Assembly: GCF_031432425.1 (NCBI RefSeq)
Contig: NZ_JAVKPH010000009.1
Span: 62,001-126,000 of the forward strand
Reading direction: 5' to 3'
Length of the DNA: 64,000 nucleotides
DNA from: Ruixingdingia sedimenti
GTDB taxonomy: Bacteria > Pseudomonadota > Alphaproteobacteria > Rhodobacterales > Rhodobacteraceae
The notes under the pieces are model-generated. The model was not told the origin of the DNA. It saw nothing but the letters and a program-made list of their open reading frames with translations, and did no database searches. The translations under genes and the position numbers were made by a program. Positions within the stretch are counted from its first letter, which is position 1. Every line of letters starts with the position of its first letter. Positions 8,313 to 17,184 of the stretch are shown one piece after another.

Positions 8313-9647
8313 TCAGGGGCAGAAGAGGTCGTTGGACAGCGCAAAGACCATCAGCGTCAGCAAGAGCGCCAGCCCCGCCGTCATCAGGATGCGCAGCGCC
8401 CGGTCGCTCGGCGGGCGGCCCGTCGCGGCTTCCCAAGCGTGGAACACCAGATGGCCGCCGTCCAGCACCGGCACGGGGAACAGGTTCAGCAGCCCCACCG
8501 CCGTGGACAGCATGGCGATGAACCAGATGAAGCTCGCCACCCCCTGCGCCGCCGCCGCGCCCGAGGTTTCGGCGATGCCGATGGGGCCCGTCAGGTTGCA
8601 CGAACTGATCGCCCCCGTGACCATGTGCCAGAGCCCCGACAGCGAGGTCTGCACGATGGCCCAGGTTTGCGAGGCGCCCAGTTGCACCGATTCCAGCGGC
8701 CCCGGCGTGCGGGTTTCCGGCACGAACACCAGCCCGCCGGTCAGGCCCAGAAGCCAGCGCGTCTCGAACCCGCCCTCGGCGCGCGGCAGATCCTGCCGGC
8801 GCGGGGTCAGCGTCACGTCCTGCGTGGTGCCCGCGCGCCAGATGGTCAGGCGCAGGTCCCGGCCCTCCGATTCCCCGACGATGCGGCGCAGCTGCGAAAA
8901 CGCATGGATCGGCGCGCCGTCGACCGCCAGCACCACATCGCCCGGCAGCAGCCCCGCCGCCTGCGCCGCCGATTGCGGCGACACGCCATCGGCCACCGGC
9001 GGGAAGGGGAAGGGCCCGTCCAGTTCCATCGCCTGCCCGTAGCGTTCCACGCTGTAGCGCACCGCGGGCGCGGGCGGCAGGGCGTTGGCGACGGTGAAGA
9101 AGGCGGTCAGGTCCGGCGTCGGCTGGCCGTCGAGCGCCACCACCCGGTCGCCCGGTTCCAGCGCCACCGCCTGCGGCAGGGGTTTCAGCGCGCCCACCAC
9201 GGGCTGTTCCGTCGCCACCCCCTGCGCCAGGAAGAACCCGGCAAAGACCAGCACCGACATGATGAAGTTGAACGCCGGCCCCGCCGCCACCGTCGCGGCC
9301 CGCGCCCAGAGGGGGGCGCCCTGCATCGTGTGGCGGCGTTCCTCTGCCGTCATGCGGGCGACGGCGGCGCCATCGGGGCTGGATGCCGCATCGGCATCGC
9401 CCAGGAACCGCACATAGCCGCCGAAAGGCAGCGCCGCGACCTGCCAGCGGGTACCGCGCCGGTCCACCCAGGAAAACAGTTGCGGGCCGAAGCCGATGGA
9501 AAAGACCTCGGCGTGGATCCCGGTCCACCTGCCGACGATGTAATGGCCGTATTCGTGCACGGCGACGATGATCGAAAGGGCCACCACGAAGGCGACGACC
9601 GTCCAGATCAGTCCCCCGAAAGAGGGGATCAGTCCGATGATGTCCAA
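8313..9647 (-). CDS. rseP: RIP metalloprotease RseP
   Basis: RseP is an inner-membrane site-2 zinc protease that cleaves anti-sigma factors and remnant signal peptides within the membrane. The 444-residue protein has the zinc-binding HEYGH at residues 31-35 inside the first transmembrane helix, two PDZ-like regions in the middle (for example LPGDVVLAVDGAPI), and the C-terminal NLFPVPVLDGGHL motif that supplies the third zinc ligand. It follows dxr by 11 bases in the classic dxr-rseP-bamA order. Confidence 0.96.
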   Translation of the reverse strand: MDIIGLIPSFGGLIWTVVAFVVALSIIVAVHEYGHYIVGRWTGIHAEVFSIGFGPQLFSWVDRRGTRWQVAALPFGGYVRFLGDADAASSPDGAAVARMTAEERRHTMQGAPLWARAATVAAGPAFNFIMSVLVFAGFFLAQGVATEQPVVGALKPLPQAVALEPGDRVVALDGQPTPDLTAFFTVANALPPAPAVRYSVERYGQAMELDGPFPFPPVADGVSPQSAAQAAGLLPGDVVLAVDGAPIHAFSQLRRIVGESEGRDLRLTIWRAGTTQDVTLTPRRQDLPRAEGGFETRWLLGLTGGLVFVPETRTPGPLESVQLGASQTWAIVQTSLSGLWHMVTGAISSCNLTGPIGIAETSGAAAAQGVASFIWFIAMLSTAVGLLNLFPVPVLDGGHLVFHAWEAATGRPPSDRALRILMTAGLALLLTLMVFALSNDLFCP

Positions 9648-9658
9648 ATGTCTTACCT

Positions 9659-10831
9659 CTACCCGTACCGCGAACCGATCACCTCGCGCGCCCTCTGCCT
9701 TGCCAGATGGTCCATCGCCAGAACCTTCTCAAGGGTATCCGGGGCGAATTGAAGGCCGCTTTCGCCCGAAAGCCGGGCAAGTGTGGCCTCCACGACCACG
9801 GCCATGTCGCAAAAGCCGATCCGCCGGTCGAGAAAGTGATCGAGCGCCACTTCCTTGGCCGCGTTGAAGGCCGCCCCCGCAAGGCCGCCCGCCGCCATCA
9901 CCTCGCGCGCCAGCCGCAGCGCGGGAAAGCGCGCGGGGTCGGGGGCCTCGAAGCTGAGGCGGGCGAGGCGCGCGAGGTCCAGCCGTTCGACGGGCAGCGC
10001 GCGGCGGTCGGGCCAGTGCAGCGCATGGCCGATGGCGTGGCGCATGTCGGGCGGGCCCAGATGCGCCATCAGCCCGCCATCGGCAAAACCCACCATCGCA
10101 TGGACGATGGATTGCGGATGCACCAGCACCTCGATCCGGTCGGGGTCGATGCCGAAGAACTCGCGCGTTTCGATCAGTTCCAGCGCCTTGTTGAACATCG
10201 AGGCCGAATCGACGCTGATCCGCTGGCCCATCGCCCAGTTGGGATGCGCCACCGCCTGTTCGGGGGTGGCGGTGGCCAGCCGCTCGGCCGGCCAGTCGCG
10301 GAACGGCCCGCCCGAGGCGGTGATGATGATGCGTTCGACCGCCGCCATGTCCTCGCCCCGCAGGGCCTGAAAGACGGCGGAATGTTCGCTGTCCACCGGC
10401 AGCACCCGCCCCCCCCTGGCGGCGGCGGTGCCCATCACCAGCGCCCCCGCGCAGACGAGCGATTCCTTGTTGGCGAGCGCGAGCGTGCCGCCCTGTTCCA
10501 GCACCCGCAGCCCCGGCACCAGCCCCGCCGCGCCGACGATGGCCGACATGGCCCAGTCCACCGGGCGCGCCGCGGCCTCGGCAATCGCATCGGCGCCCGC
10601 GGCGGCCGCGATCCCGGTGCCCGCAAGGGCCGCGCGCAGGGGGGCAAGGCAGTCGTCATGCGCCGTGACGGCGATTTCCGCGCCCAGTGCGCGTGCCTGC
10701 GCCGCCAGCCGCGCCACGTTGCGCCCGCCGGTCAGCGCCACCACCCGATAGGCCCCGGGGTCGCGGGCGATCAGGTCGACGGTGTTTTCCCCGATGGACC
10801 CGGTGGCGCCGAAGATGCTGATCCGCCGCAT
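9659..10831 (-). CDS. dxr: 1-deoxy-D-xylulose-5-phosphate reductoisomerase
   Basis: Dxr converts DXP to methylerythritol phosphate with NADPH, the committed step of non-mevalonate isoprenoid synthesis. It supplies the isoprenoid units that UppS, encoded two genes upstream, elongates. The 390-residue protein starts with the NADPH-binding GATGSIGENT at residues 8-17 and contains LPVDSEHSAVFQ and the metal/substrate-binding segment NWAMGQRISVDSA, all conserved. The gene starts one base after the cdsA stop codon, indicating a tight operon. Confidence 0.97.
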   Translation of the reverse strand: MRRISIFGATGSIGENTVDLIARDPGAYRVVALTGGRNVARLAAQARALGAEIAVTAHDDCLAPLRAALAGTGIAAAAGADAIAEAAARPVDWAMSAIVGAAGLVPGLRVLEQGGTLALANKESLVCAGALVMGTAAARGGRVLPVDSEHSAVFQALRGEDMAAVERIIITASGGPFRDWPAERLATATPEQAVAHPNWAMGQRISVDSASMFNKALELIETREFFGIDPDRIEVLVHPQSIVHAMVGFADGGLMAHLGPPDMRHAIGHALHWPDRRALPVERLDLARLARLSFEAPDPARFPALRLAREVMAAGGLAGAAFNAAKEVALDHFLDRRIGFCDMAVVVEATLARLSGESGLQFAPDTLEKVLAMDHLARQRAREVIGSRYG

Positions 10832-10832
10832 G

Positions 10833-11627
10833 TCACACCCCCGGCAGGGGCAGCGGCAGCACCAGCCCGAGCGCGATCACCACCACGACCGCGCCGGTCA
10901 GGGCGTCGAAACGGTCCATCACCCCGCCATGGCCGGGGATCAGGTTGGAACTGTCCTTCACCCCCGCCCGGCGCTTGATCCAGCTTTCGGCGATGTCGCC
11001 CATCTGGCCCGCAAAGGCGACCAGCGGCGACAGGGCCACCAGCCCCCACCCGGCCCCGGCCCAGACCACGAAGCCAAGGCCCACCAGCGCCGCGCCGAGC
11101 CATCCGGCAGCGGTGCCCGACCAGGTTTTCTTGGGGCTGATCGCGGGCCAGAACTTCGGCCCGCCAAGGATGCGGCCGGCGAAATAGCCTAAGATGTCAG
11201 AGGCGACGACGACCGCCACCAGCCAGATTAGCGCGACCATCCCCAGATCGCGCAGTTCGATCAGCCCATAGCCCGCCATCAGCATCGCAAGGCCGTAGAC
11301 GGTAGCGATCCGCCGGTCGCGCCGCGGCGTCAGTGCCAGCGCCAGCGCGGGCGCCGCCAGCAGCAGTTCGGCATGGTCCGACGGCAGCCACAGCGCCCCG
11401 GCCAGCGCCGCCACCGCCAGCGCCGCCAGCGCCAGCGGCATCGCGCCCTGCCCCGGCCGCCCGGTCATCCGCGCCAGTTCCCACACCATCGCGCCCGTCA
11501 CCAGCAGCACCAGCGCCGCGAAGGGCAGCCCGCCGAGCCAGATTTCCACCGCGCCGACCGCGACCATGACCAGCGCCGACAGCACCCGCGCCTTCAGGTC
11601 GCCCCATCGGCCCGAAACCGCGCTCAT
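10833..11627 (-). CDS. cdsA: Phosphatidate cytidylyltransferase CdsA
   Basis: CdsA makes CDP-diacylglycerol from phosphatidate and CTP, the precursor of all phospholipids, in the inner membrane. The 264-residue protein is strongly hydrophobic, with about seven or eight predicted membrane segments, and carries the family signature near the C-terminus (SPKKTWSGTAAGWLGA, then FAGQMGDIAESWIKR). The start at 11627 overlaps the uppS stop as ATGA. An upstream extension of the frame lies inside uppS and is not needed. Confidence 0.94.
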   Translation of the reverse strand: MSAVSGRWGDLKARVLSALVMVAVGAVEIWLGGLPFAALVLLVTGAMVWELARMTGRPGQGAMPLALAALAVAALAGALWLPSDHAELLLAAPALALALTPRRDRRIATVYGLAMLMAGYGLIELRDLGMVALIWLVAVVVASDILGYFAGRILGGPKFWPAISPKKTWSGTAAGWLGAALVGLGFVVWAGAGWGLVALSPLVAFAGQMGDIAESWIKRRAGVKDSSNLIPGHGGVMDRFDALTGAVVVVIALGLVLPLPLPGV

Positions 11628-12364
11628 GCCCCGCGCACCCCGCCGAAGCGCCGTTCGCGCCCGTCGAACCGTTCGAGGATCGCCGCCAGTTCCGCGGGCG
11701 AGAAATCGGGCCAGAGCGTGGGGGTGAATTCGTATTCCGCATAGGCCGCCTGCCACAGCAGGAAGTTCGACACCCGCGTCTCGCCAGAGGTGCGGATCAC
11801 CAGATCGGGGTCGGGGATGTCGGCGGTATCCAGCGTGGCGTCCACCATGCCCTCGTCCAGCGCCGCCGGGTCAAGCTCCCCCCTTGCCGCGCGTTCGGCC
11901 AGCACCCGCATCGCGCGCGCCAGTTCGTTGCGCCCGCCATAGTTGATCGCCACCGTCAGGTTCAGCCGCGTGTTCGCCGCCGTGCGCGCCTCGATCCCCG
12001 CCATCAGCCGTTGCAGCTTGGCGTCGAGCCGCGACCGGTCGCCGATGAAGCGCATCCGCACGCCCTCTGCCGACAGCCGGTCCGCCTCGCGTTCGATATA
12101 GCGGGCGAAAAGCGTCATCAGGCCCAGGACCTCTTCGGTGGACCGCTTCCAGTTTTCCGTGGAAAAGGCGTAGATCGTCAGCCAGCGGATGCCCAGATCG
12201 GGCGCGGCGCGGACGATCTGCTTGACCCGTTCGGCCCCCTTGCGGTGGCCCACCAGCCGCGGCCAGCCTCGCGCCGTCGCCCACCGGCCGTTGCCGTCCA
12301 TGATGATGGCGACATGTTCGACCCCCTTGGGGGCGCCGCTGCCGGATGGATCGCCTGAAGCCAA
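11624..12364 (-). CDS. uppS: Undecaprenyl diphosphate synthase UppS
   Basis: UppS adds isopentenyl units to farnesyl diphosphate to make the C55 carrier for peptidoglycan and LPS. The conserved HVAIIMDGNGRWA motif, with the catalytic Asp, lies close to the N-terminus. The C-terminal DLVIRTSGETRVSNFLLWQ and TLWPDF are intact. I prefer the TTG start at 12364, preceded by GAGGGG at suitable spacing. It gives 246 residues, near the family norm. The frame stays open to a GTG at 12424, but that extension would translate through a hairpin of the dispersed TTTTTCG family. The start is therefore uncertain; the gene identity is not. Confidence 0.93.
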   Translation of the reverse strand: MASGDPSGSGAPKGVEHVAIIMDGNGRWATARGWPRLVGHRKGAERVKQIVRAAPDLGIRWLTIYAFSTENWKRSTEEVLGLMTLFARYIEREADRLSAEGVRMRFIGDRSRLDAKLQRLMAGIEARTAANTRLNLTVAINYGGRNELARAMRVLAERAARGELDPAALDEGMVDATLDTADIPDPDLVIRTSGETRVSNFLLWQAAYAEYEFTPTLWPDFSPAELAAILERFDGRERRFGGVRGA

Positions 12365-12389
12365 TTGCCGCCCCTCGCTGCCCCTTGGA

Positions 12390-12418
12390 AGAAAGATTTT
12401 CGCGGAAAATTTTTCGGG
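12390..12418 (-). terminator. A/T-rich hairpin between frr and uppS
   Basis: GAAAGATTTTCGCGGAAAATTTTTC forms an imperfect stem. It belongs with the hairpins at 1634 and 51275. On the minus strand it lies after frr and before uppS, so it may attenuate read-through or set the start of uppS translation. Confidence 0.45.
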
Positions 12419-12452
12419 CGGCACCGCAAAGGGCCGCCCGCCATCGCCACCG

Positions 12453-13019
12453 TCAGACCTGCATGATTTCCTGCTGCTTGGCCTCGAGCGCCTTGTCCAC
12501 CAGCGCGATGGCCTTGTCGGTCAGGGCCTGCACCTCGTCGGCATACATCTTCTGGTCGTCCTCGGCCATGCCGGCGGCCTTGGCCTTCTTGATCTGGTCC
12601 ATGCCGTCGCGGCGCACGTTGCGGATCGCCACGCGCGCATGTTCGGCATATTGCGCCGCGACGCGGGTCAGTTCGCGCCGGCGTTCCTCGTTCAGTTCGG
12701 GGATCGGCAGCATGATGATGGTGCCGTTCAGCTGCGGGTTGATGCCCAGGCCCGAATCGCGGATCGCGCGTTCCACCTTGGACACCATCCCCTTGTCCCA
12801 GACGTTGATCGTCACCATCCGGGGTTCGGGCACGTTGACGGTGCCGAGCTGGTTGATCGGCGTCATCTGGCCATAGGCGTCGACCTGGATCGGTTCCAGC
12901 ATGGCGCCCGAGGCGCGGCCCGTGCGCAGCGAGGCGAATTCGGTGCGCAGCGCGCCCATCGCGCCGTCCATGCGGCGTTCCAGATCGTCCAGGTCGATGT
13001 CCAGGTCCTGTTCTGCCAT
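12453..13019 (-). CDS. frr: Ribosome recycling factor
   Basis: Frr, with EF-G, splits post-termination ribosomes. The 188-residue protein shows the two-domain RRF pattern: N-terminal helix with DLDDLERRMDGAM, the segment LRTGRASGAMLEPIQVDAYG, and LPIPELNEERRRELTRVA. The start at 13019 is preceded by AGAGAGGACAGC. It follows pyrH by 77 bases, the usual pyrH-frr-uppS-cdsA order of Proteobacteria. Confidence 0.97.
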   Translation of the reverse strand: MAEQDLDIDLDDLERRMDGAMGALRTEFASLRTGRASGAMLEPIQVDAYGQMTPINQLGTVNVPEPRMVTINVWDKGMVSKVERAIRDSGLGINPQLNGTIIMLPIPELNEERRRELTRVAAQYAEHARVAIRNVRRDGMDQIKKAKAAGMAEDDQKMYADEVQALTDKAIALVDKALEAKQQEIMQV

Positions 13020-13096
13020 GCTGTCCTCTCTCATGCCTTCATGCGGCGCGGGCGCCGTGGGGGTCTATAGCAGGTGCGGGCCCGCTTGGGTATAGG

Positions 13097-13879
13097 TCAG
13101 CCGTGCACGCGGGTATAGGTGCCCTCGCCGCGCAGGATGGTGCGGAACCCGCCGGGTTCGTCCAGCGAAAAGACGATGATCGGCAGGTTGTTGTCGCGCG
13201 CCAGCGCGATGGCCGAGGCATCCATCACGCCCAGATGCTTGGCGAGGCATTCGTCATAGCTCACCCGGTCGTAGCGTTTCGCGTCGGCGTGTTTCTTCGG
13301 GTCCTTGTCGTAGACGCCATCCACCTTGGTGCCCTTGAAGATCGCCTGACAGGCCATTTCGTTGGCGCGCAGCGTCGCCGCGGTGTCGGTGGTGAAATAG
13401 GGGTTGCCGGTTCCGGCGGCGAAGATGCAGACGCGCTTTTTCTCCAGATGCCGGACGGCGCGGCGGCGGATGTAGGGTTCGCACACCTGATCCATCGGGA
13501 TCGCGCTGATGACGCGGGTGAAGACGCCGATCTGTTCCAGCGCCGATTGCATCGCCAGCGCGTTCATTACCGTGGCCAGCATCCCCATGTAGTCGGCGGT
13601 CGTCCGTTCCATCCCCTGCGCCGACCCGGCGAGGCCGCGAAAGATGTTGCCGCCGCCGATGACCATGCAGATCTCGACGCCCAGTTCGTGCACGCTTTTG
13701 ATTTCCTGCGCGATGCGCGCGACGGTCGGCGGGTGCAGGCCATAGCCCTGATCGCCCATCAGCGCCTCGCCCGAGATCTTCAGCATCACCCGCGAATAGG
13801 CCACGCCGCCCCGGTCTGCGCCACTCTTGTCCGACCCGCTTCTGCCCTGACCGGCTGCGTCCTGCATCTGTGTCCCCAT
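13097..13879 (-). CDS. pyrH: Uridylate kinase PyrH
   Basis: PyrH phosphorylates UMP to UDP in pyrimidine nucleotide synthesis, and is a hexameric amino-acid-kinase-fold protein. It has VMLKISGEALMGD near the start, MVIGGGNIFRGLAG for nucleotide binding, and the C-terminal NLPIIVFSLDEPGGF segment. The first 25-30 residues form a poorly conserved leader rich in Gly, Ser and Asp. Possible starts are the TTG at 13888 and ATGs at 13879 and 13867, and I chose 13879 on spacing from a GGA. It begins 116 bases from the divergent miaA start. Confidence 0.95.
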   Translation of the reverse strand: MGTQMQDAAGQGRSGSDKSGADRGGVAYSRVMLKISGEALMGDQGYGLHPPTVARIAQEIKSVHELGVEICMVIGGGNIFRGLAGSAQGMERTTADYMGMLATVMNALAMQSALEQIGVFTRVISAIPMDQVCEPYIRRRAVRHLEKKRVCIFAAGTGNPYFTTDTAATLRANEMACQAIFKGTKVDGVYDKDPKKHADAKRYDRVSYDECLAKHLGVMDASAIALARDNNLPIIVFSLDEPGGFRTILRGEGTYTRVHG

Positions 13880-13995
13880 TCGTTGCAATTCCGGCCTGCG
13901 GAGGGCGCGGCGCGGCGGCCGGCCCGATCCGGCCTTTGACTGGCGCGCAAAATGTCGGAAAACGCCGCCGGGTTCAACGGCGAAGGGGCGGGGTG

Positions 13996-14874
13996 ATGCA
14001 GGACTGGCTGGAACGGGTGCCGGCGGACCGGCCGGTGCTGATCGCGGGGCCCACGGCCAGCGGCAAGTCGGCGCTGGCGCTGGCGCTGGCGCGGAGGCAG
14101 GCGCGCACGGTGGTGAATGCCGATGCGTTGCAGGTCCATGCCGCCTGGCGGGTGCTGAGCGCGCGGCCCACCGAGGCAGAGGAGGCCGAGGCGCCCCATC
14201 TGCTTTACGGTCATGTGCCGATCGGGGCGGACTGGTCGGTGGGCCACTGGCTGCGCGCGGTGGCGGCGATTCTGGCGCGCGACCCCCGCCCGGTGATCGT
14301 GGGCGGCACGGGGCTCTATTTCACCGCGCTGACCGAGGGGCTGGCGGAAATCCCCCCCACGCCGCCAGAGGTGCGGGCCGAGGGCGATGCGATCCGTCTG
14401 CGCGCAGGCGCGGGGGCGTTGCTGGCGGCGCTCGACCCGCAGACGCGGGCGCGGATCGACGTGCAGAACCCCGCCCGCATCCAGCGCGCGTGGGAGGTGT
14501 TGCAGGCCACAGGCAGGGGGCTGGCGGCATGGCAGGCGGAAACCGGCCCGCCGGTCCTGCCCCTTGCGGCGGCGCATGCGCTGGTGCTGCGGCCCGATCC
14601 GGCGTGGCTCGGGGCGCGAATCGATGCGCGGCTCGACCGGATGGTGGCCGGGGGCGCGCTGGCAGAGGTCGCCGCCGCCCTGCCCCGGTGGCAGGAGGGC
14701 GCGCCCTGGACCCGGGCGATCGGCGCGGCGGAATTCGCCGCCCATCTGCGCGGCGAGAACACGCTCGCCGAGGCGCTGGAGGCCGCGCGCATCGCCACCC
14801 GGCAATATGCCAAGCGGCAACGCACCTGGATGCGCAACCGCCTGGGCCACTGGCCGGTTCTGGATCTTCCTTAG
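13996..14874 (+). CDS. miaA: tRNA dimethylallyltransferase MiaA
   Basis: MiaA isopentenylates adenosine 37 of tRNAs that read UNN codons. The 292-residue protein has the P-loop AGPTASGKS near the start, NADALQVH, VGGTGLYF and WTRAIGAAEFAAH in family order, and a short basic C-terminus (AKRQRTWMRNR). The ATG at 13996 follows GGGGCGGGGTG. The residues that replace the more common DS in the NADALQVHAA motif are a mild departure seen in related bacteria. It is monocistronic and divergent from pyrH. Confidence 0.95.
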   Translation: MQDWLERVPADRPVLIAGPTASGKSALALALARRQARTVVNADALQVHAAWRVLSARPTEAEEAEAPHLLYGHVPIGADWSVGHWLRAVAAILARDPRPVIVGGTGLYFTALTEGLAEIPPTPPEVRAEGDAIRLRAGAGALLAALDPQTRARIDVQNPARIQRAWEVLQATGRGLAAWQAETGPPVLPLAAAHALVLRPDPAWLGARIDARLDRMVAGGALAEVAAALPRWQEGAPWTRAIGAAEFAAHLRGENTLAEALEAARIATRQYAKRQRTWMRNRLGHWPVLDLP

Positions 14875-14893
14875 GGCAGCGTCCGGCCGGGCC

Positions 14894-14930
14894 GGGCGGG
14901 ATGAGGAAACGCATTGCGTTTCCCCCGCCC
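14894..14930. terminator. Hairpin after miaA
   Basis: GGGCGGG with GGAAACGCA pairs with TGCGTTTCC and CCCGCCC, giving a long GC-clamped stem 20 bases after the miaA stop. There is no clean poly-T tract, so termination is likely but not certain. Confidence 0.5.
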
Positions 14931-15130
14931 GTCGCGCGGCGGTGCCACTGGAAACCGTGACGCCCCAGCAACGAGAGGCCGGCGCCTGCCCCGGCGGGCG
15001 AGAAGCGCCCGCCATGGGCGGGGCGGGCGCTGGCCGGGGGCTTGGGGCCCCCGGCCGGGGCAACGGCGAGGGCGGGATGTGGCGAAGGCACGCGCCTTCG
15101 CCAGACAGGCCGGAAGGCTGGATATCCCCT
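14931..15130. other. Intergenic region with two strong hairpins
   Basis: About 200 bases without a gene. Two perfect inverted repeats are visible: GGCCGGGGGC paired with its complement at 15032-15056, and TGGCGAAGGC paired across a 4-base loop at 15080-15103. Both lie downstream of the RTX gene that ends at 15131 on the minus strand and may terminate its transcript. No coding signal was seen. Confidence 0.5.
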
Positions 15131-16939
15131 TCACGCCGCCAGCAGCACCCGCGCCTCGCGCGCGCGCAGGGTGCGCCGCGCTGCCGGAAAGGTGCCGCCT
15201 TGCGCCAGTTCGGGGAACAGCGTCAGGATCTCGTCCCGCGCCGCGCGGTCCATGCCGTCCAGCACCTGCCCCCCGGGCTGGAAGCTTTCGGTCCAGAGCC
15301 CGTTCGACGACACGATCTCGTGCCCGTCGAACAGCAGGTGGATATAGCTCACCGGCCCCGCCGTGACCCGCGCGATGCCCGGCCGGCCCGCCAGATGGGT
15401 GGCGGCGACCAGAACCTCGTCCTCGCCGAACAGCAGTTCCGCCCGCGCGCCCGCGACCATCACCCGGTGCTGGGGCGAGACCACCAGATCCTGCGCCGGC
15501 AGCCCGGGGCCGAGCGCCCCGGCCGCGATCCGCACCGGCGCCAGATGCGGCGCGGCCAGCAGATCGGCCGCCCCCAGATCGCGCCGCCCGATCCAGCGCA
15601 GCACCTGCGGCCCGCGGTCCAGCGTTTCCACCAGATCCCCCGGCGCCAGCGTTTCCACCGCCCGCAGGCCGCCCGGCGTGGCGATCAGCGTGCCGGGGGT
15701 GAAACAGGGGACAACGGTGTCGATGCTGGAAAAACTCAGCGTGCCGATGACCTGGCGGTTGGCATCCAGGAACTGCACCACGCCGTTCGAGGGATCGCCC
15801 GGATCGCGTACCACCCGCAGCGGCCCCGCGCCGGACAGGTCGAGCGCGTCGATCCCGGCGCCGCCGAAGATCGTGTCGCCGATGCTGTCGGCGGCGGTGT
15901 CGATGATGAACAGATCGTCGTCGTCGCCGCCATAAAGCGCATCCGCCCCCGCGCCGCCGCGCAGGGTATCGCGCCCCGCCCCGCCCAGAAGCGTGTCGTT
16001 GCCCGCCCCGCCGTAGAGCACATCGTCGCCGGTGCCGCCCTCGATGCTGTCGTTGCCGTCGTCGCCATAGAGGGTGTCGTTGCCGGCATCGCCGAAGATG
16101 CGGTCCGCCCCCGCGCCGCCCTCGATATGGTCGCCATCGTCGCCGCCGAGGATCGTGTCGTTCCCGGCGTCGCCGAAGAGCCGGTCGGCCCCCGCACCGC
16201 CCAGGATGCTGTCGTTGCCGTCGCCGCCGAGGATCGTGTCGTTGCCCGCCTCGCCATGGATCAGATCCGCACCGGCGCCGCCCTCGATGCTGTCCTGGCC
16301 ATCCCCGCCATAGAGCGAATCGTCGCCCAGGCCGCCGATCAGCGTGTCGTTGCCGGTCCCGCCGTAAAGCTGGTCGGGGCCGTCGCGCCCGTCGATGTAA
16401 TCGTTCCCGCCCCCGCCGTAGAGGTGGTTGGTATAGATGTCCGACCCGGTGAGGCTGTAGTTGTCGAAACCGATGATCGTGTCGTTGTGGGCCGACCCGA
16501 TCACCCCGTCCATGCCGGCATAGGTGTCGCCCTGCGCGTCCCCGCCCGACCCGCTGCCGGTGGTCAGGTTGACGTTCACCCCCGCGCCCGAGGCGCTGTA
16601 GTCGGCATAGTCCATGCCCGCGCCGCCGTCGAGCCGGTCGGCCCCCGCCCCGCCCGCGAGCGTATCGCTGCCGTCGCCGCCGGTAAGCGTGTCGTTGCCC
16701 GCACCGCCGAACAGCTGGTCGTCGCCCGCATCGCCCAGAAGCGAATCGTTGCCGTCCTCGCCGAAAAGGGTGTCGTTGCCGTCCCCGCCGTAAAGCACAT
16801 CGGCGCCCGTCCCGCCGTAGAGCGAATCGTGCCCGCCCTGACCGCGCAGCGTGTCGTTCCCGCCCCCGCCATACATCACGTCGCTGGAGCTGCTGCCGGT
16901 CAGGCTGTTGCTCAATCCGTTGCCCGTATAGGTCGGCAT
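15131..16939 (-). CDS. RTX calcium-binding repeat protein with C-terminal Hint domain
   Basis: A 602-residue acidic protein. Residues about 1-395 are almost entirely nonapeptide RTX repeats of the GGxGxDxLx type (for example YGGDGNDTLFGEDGND), which bind calcium and fold into parallel beta-rolls, broken near residue 130 by a non-repeat DNYSLTGSD segment. Residues about 410-602 form a Hint_2 (hedgehog/intein-like) domain starting VPCFTPGTLIATPGG, with SPQHRV and FGEDEVLV. Such proteins have no N-terminal signal and are usually exported by type I secretion. The start follows GGAGGCCGCC. The natural role is unknown: adhesion, biofilm matrix and self-processing are all possible. No transporter genes lie nearby. 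Confidence 0.85.
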   Translation of the reverse strand: MPTYTGNGLSNSLTGSSSSDVMYGGGGNDTLRGQGGHDSLYGGTGADVLYGGDGNDTLFGEDGNDSLLGDAGDDQLFGGAGNDTLTGGDGSDTLAGGAGADRLDGGAGMDYADYSASGAGVNVNLTTGSGSGGDAQGDTYAGMDGVIGSAHNDTIIGFDNYSLTGSDIYTNHLYGGGGNDYIDGRDGPDQLYGGTGNDTLIGGLGDDSLYGGDGQDSIEGGAGADLIHGEAGNDTILGGDGNDSILGGAGADRLFGDAGNDTILGGDDGDHIEGGAGADRIFGDAGNDTLYGDDGNDSIEGGTGDDVLYGGAGNDTLLGGAGRDTLRGGAGADALYGGDDDDLFIIDTAADSIGDTIFGGAGIDALDLSGAGPLRVVRDPGDPSNGVVQFLDANRQVIGTLSFSSIDTVVPCFTPGTLIATPGGLRAVETLAPGDLVETLDRGPQVLRWIGRRDLGAADLLAAPHLAPVRIAAGALGPGLPAQDLVVSPQHRVMVAGARAELLFGEDEVLVAATHLAGRPGIARVTAGPVSYIHLLFDGHEIVSSNGLWTESFQPGGQVLDGMDRAARDEILTLFPELAQGGTFPAARRTLRAREARVLLAA

Positions 16940-17184
16940 GGCGGCCTCCACTCGTAAACCACAGGTCGGGGCAGCCCTGTGCAGACAGGGCCGTCAGGCC
17001 GCTTGTGGTGCCGGAAAACGGCGGCGCGGTGGTCGGATTGGGCGAAAAAGATGAAAGATTTCGTCAAATGCAAGGCGGCGGGGGCCGGAAGGGCCCCCGC
17101 CGTTCGCCCGGGGGCTGGCCCCGGGCGTGCTGCATAACCAGCGTTATCGTTACGGAAGGACTGCTACGGAAGGACTGCCACCGC
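16940..17184. other. Intergenic region between the two RTX/Hint genes
   Basis: Holds two GC-rich hairpins (17077-17101 and 17105-17127) that could terminate the upstream RTX gene, and a perfect tandem duplication of 14 bases, TACGGAAGGACTGC at 17151-17164 and 17165-17178, just after that gene's stop codon. A promoter for the gene starting at 16939 must lie here, but no clear -35/-10 pair is seen. Confidence 0.5.

Noticed and set aside
12365..12424. Longer N-terminus for UppS from a GTG at 12424
   Set aside because: The extra residues are encoded by a hairpin of a dispersed family and have no counterpart in UppS proteins. A TTG with a better ribosome-binding site lies at 12364.
15500..16900. 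Dense short repeats that look like a CRISPR or minisatellite array
   Set aside because: The period is 27 bases with degenerate units and keeps a reading frame encoding GGxGxDxLx. It is coding RTX repeat DNA, without constant repeats or unique spacers.
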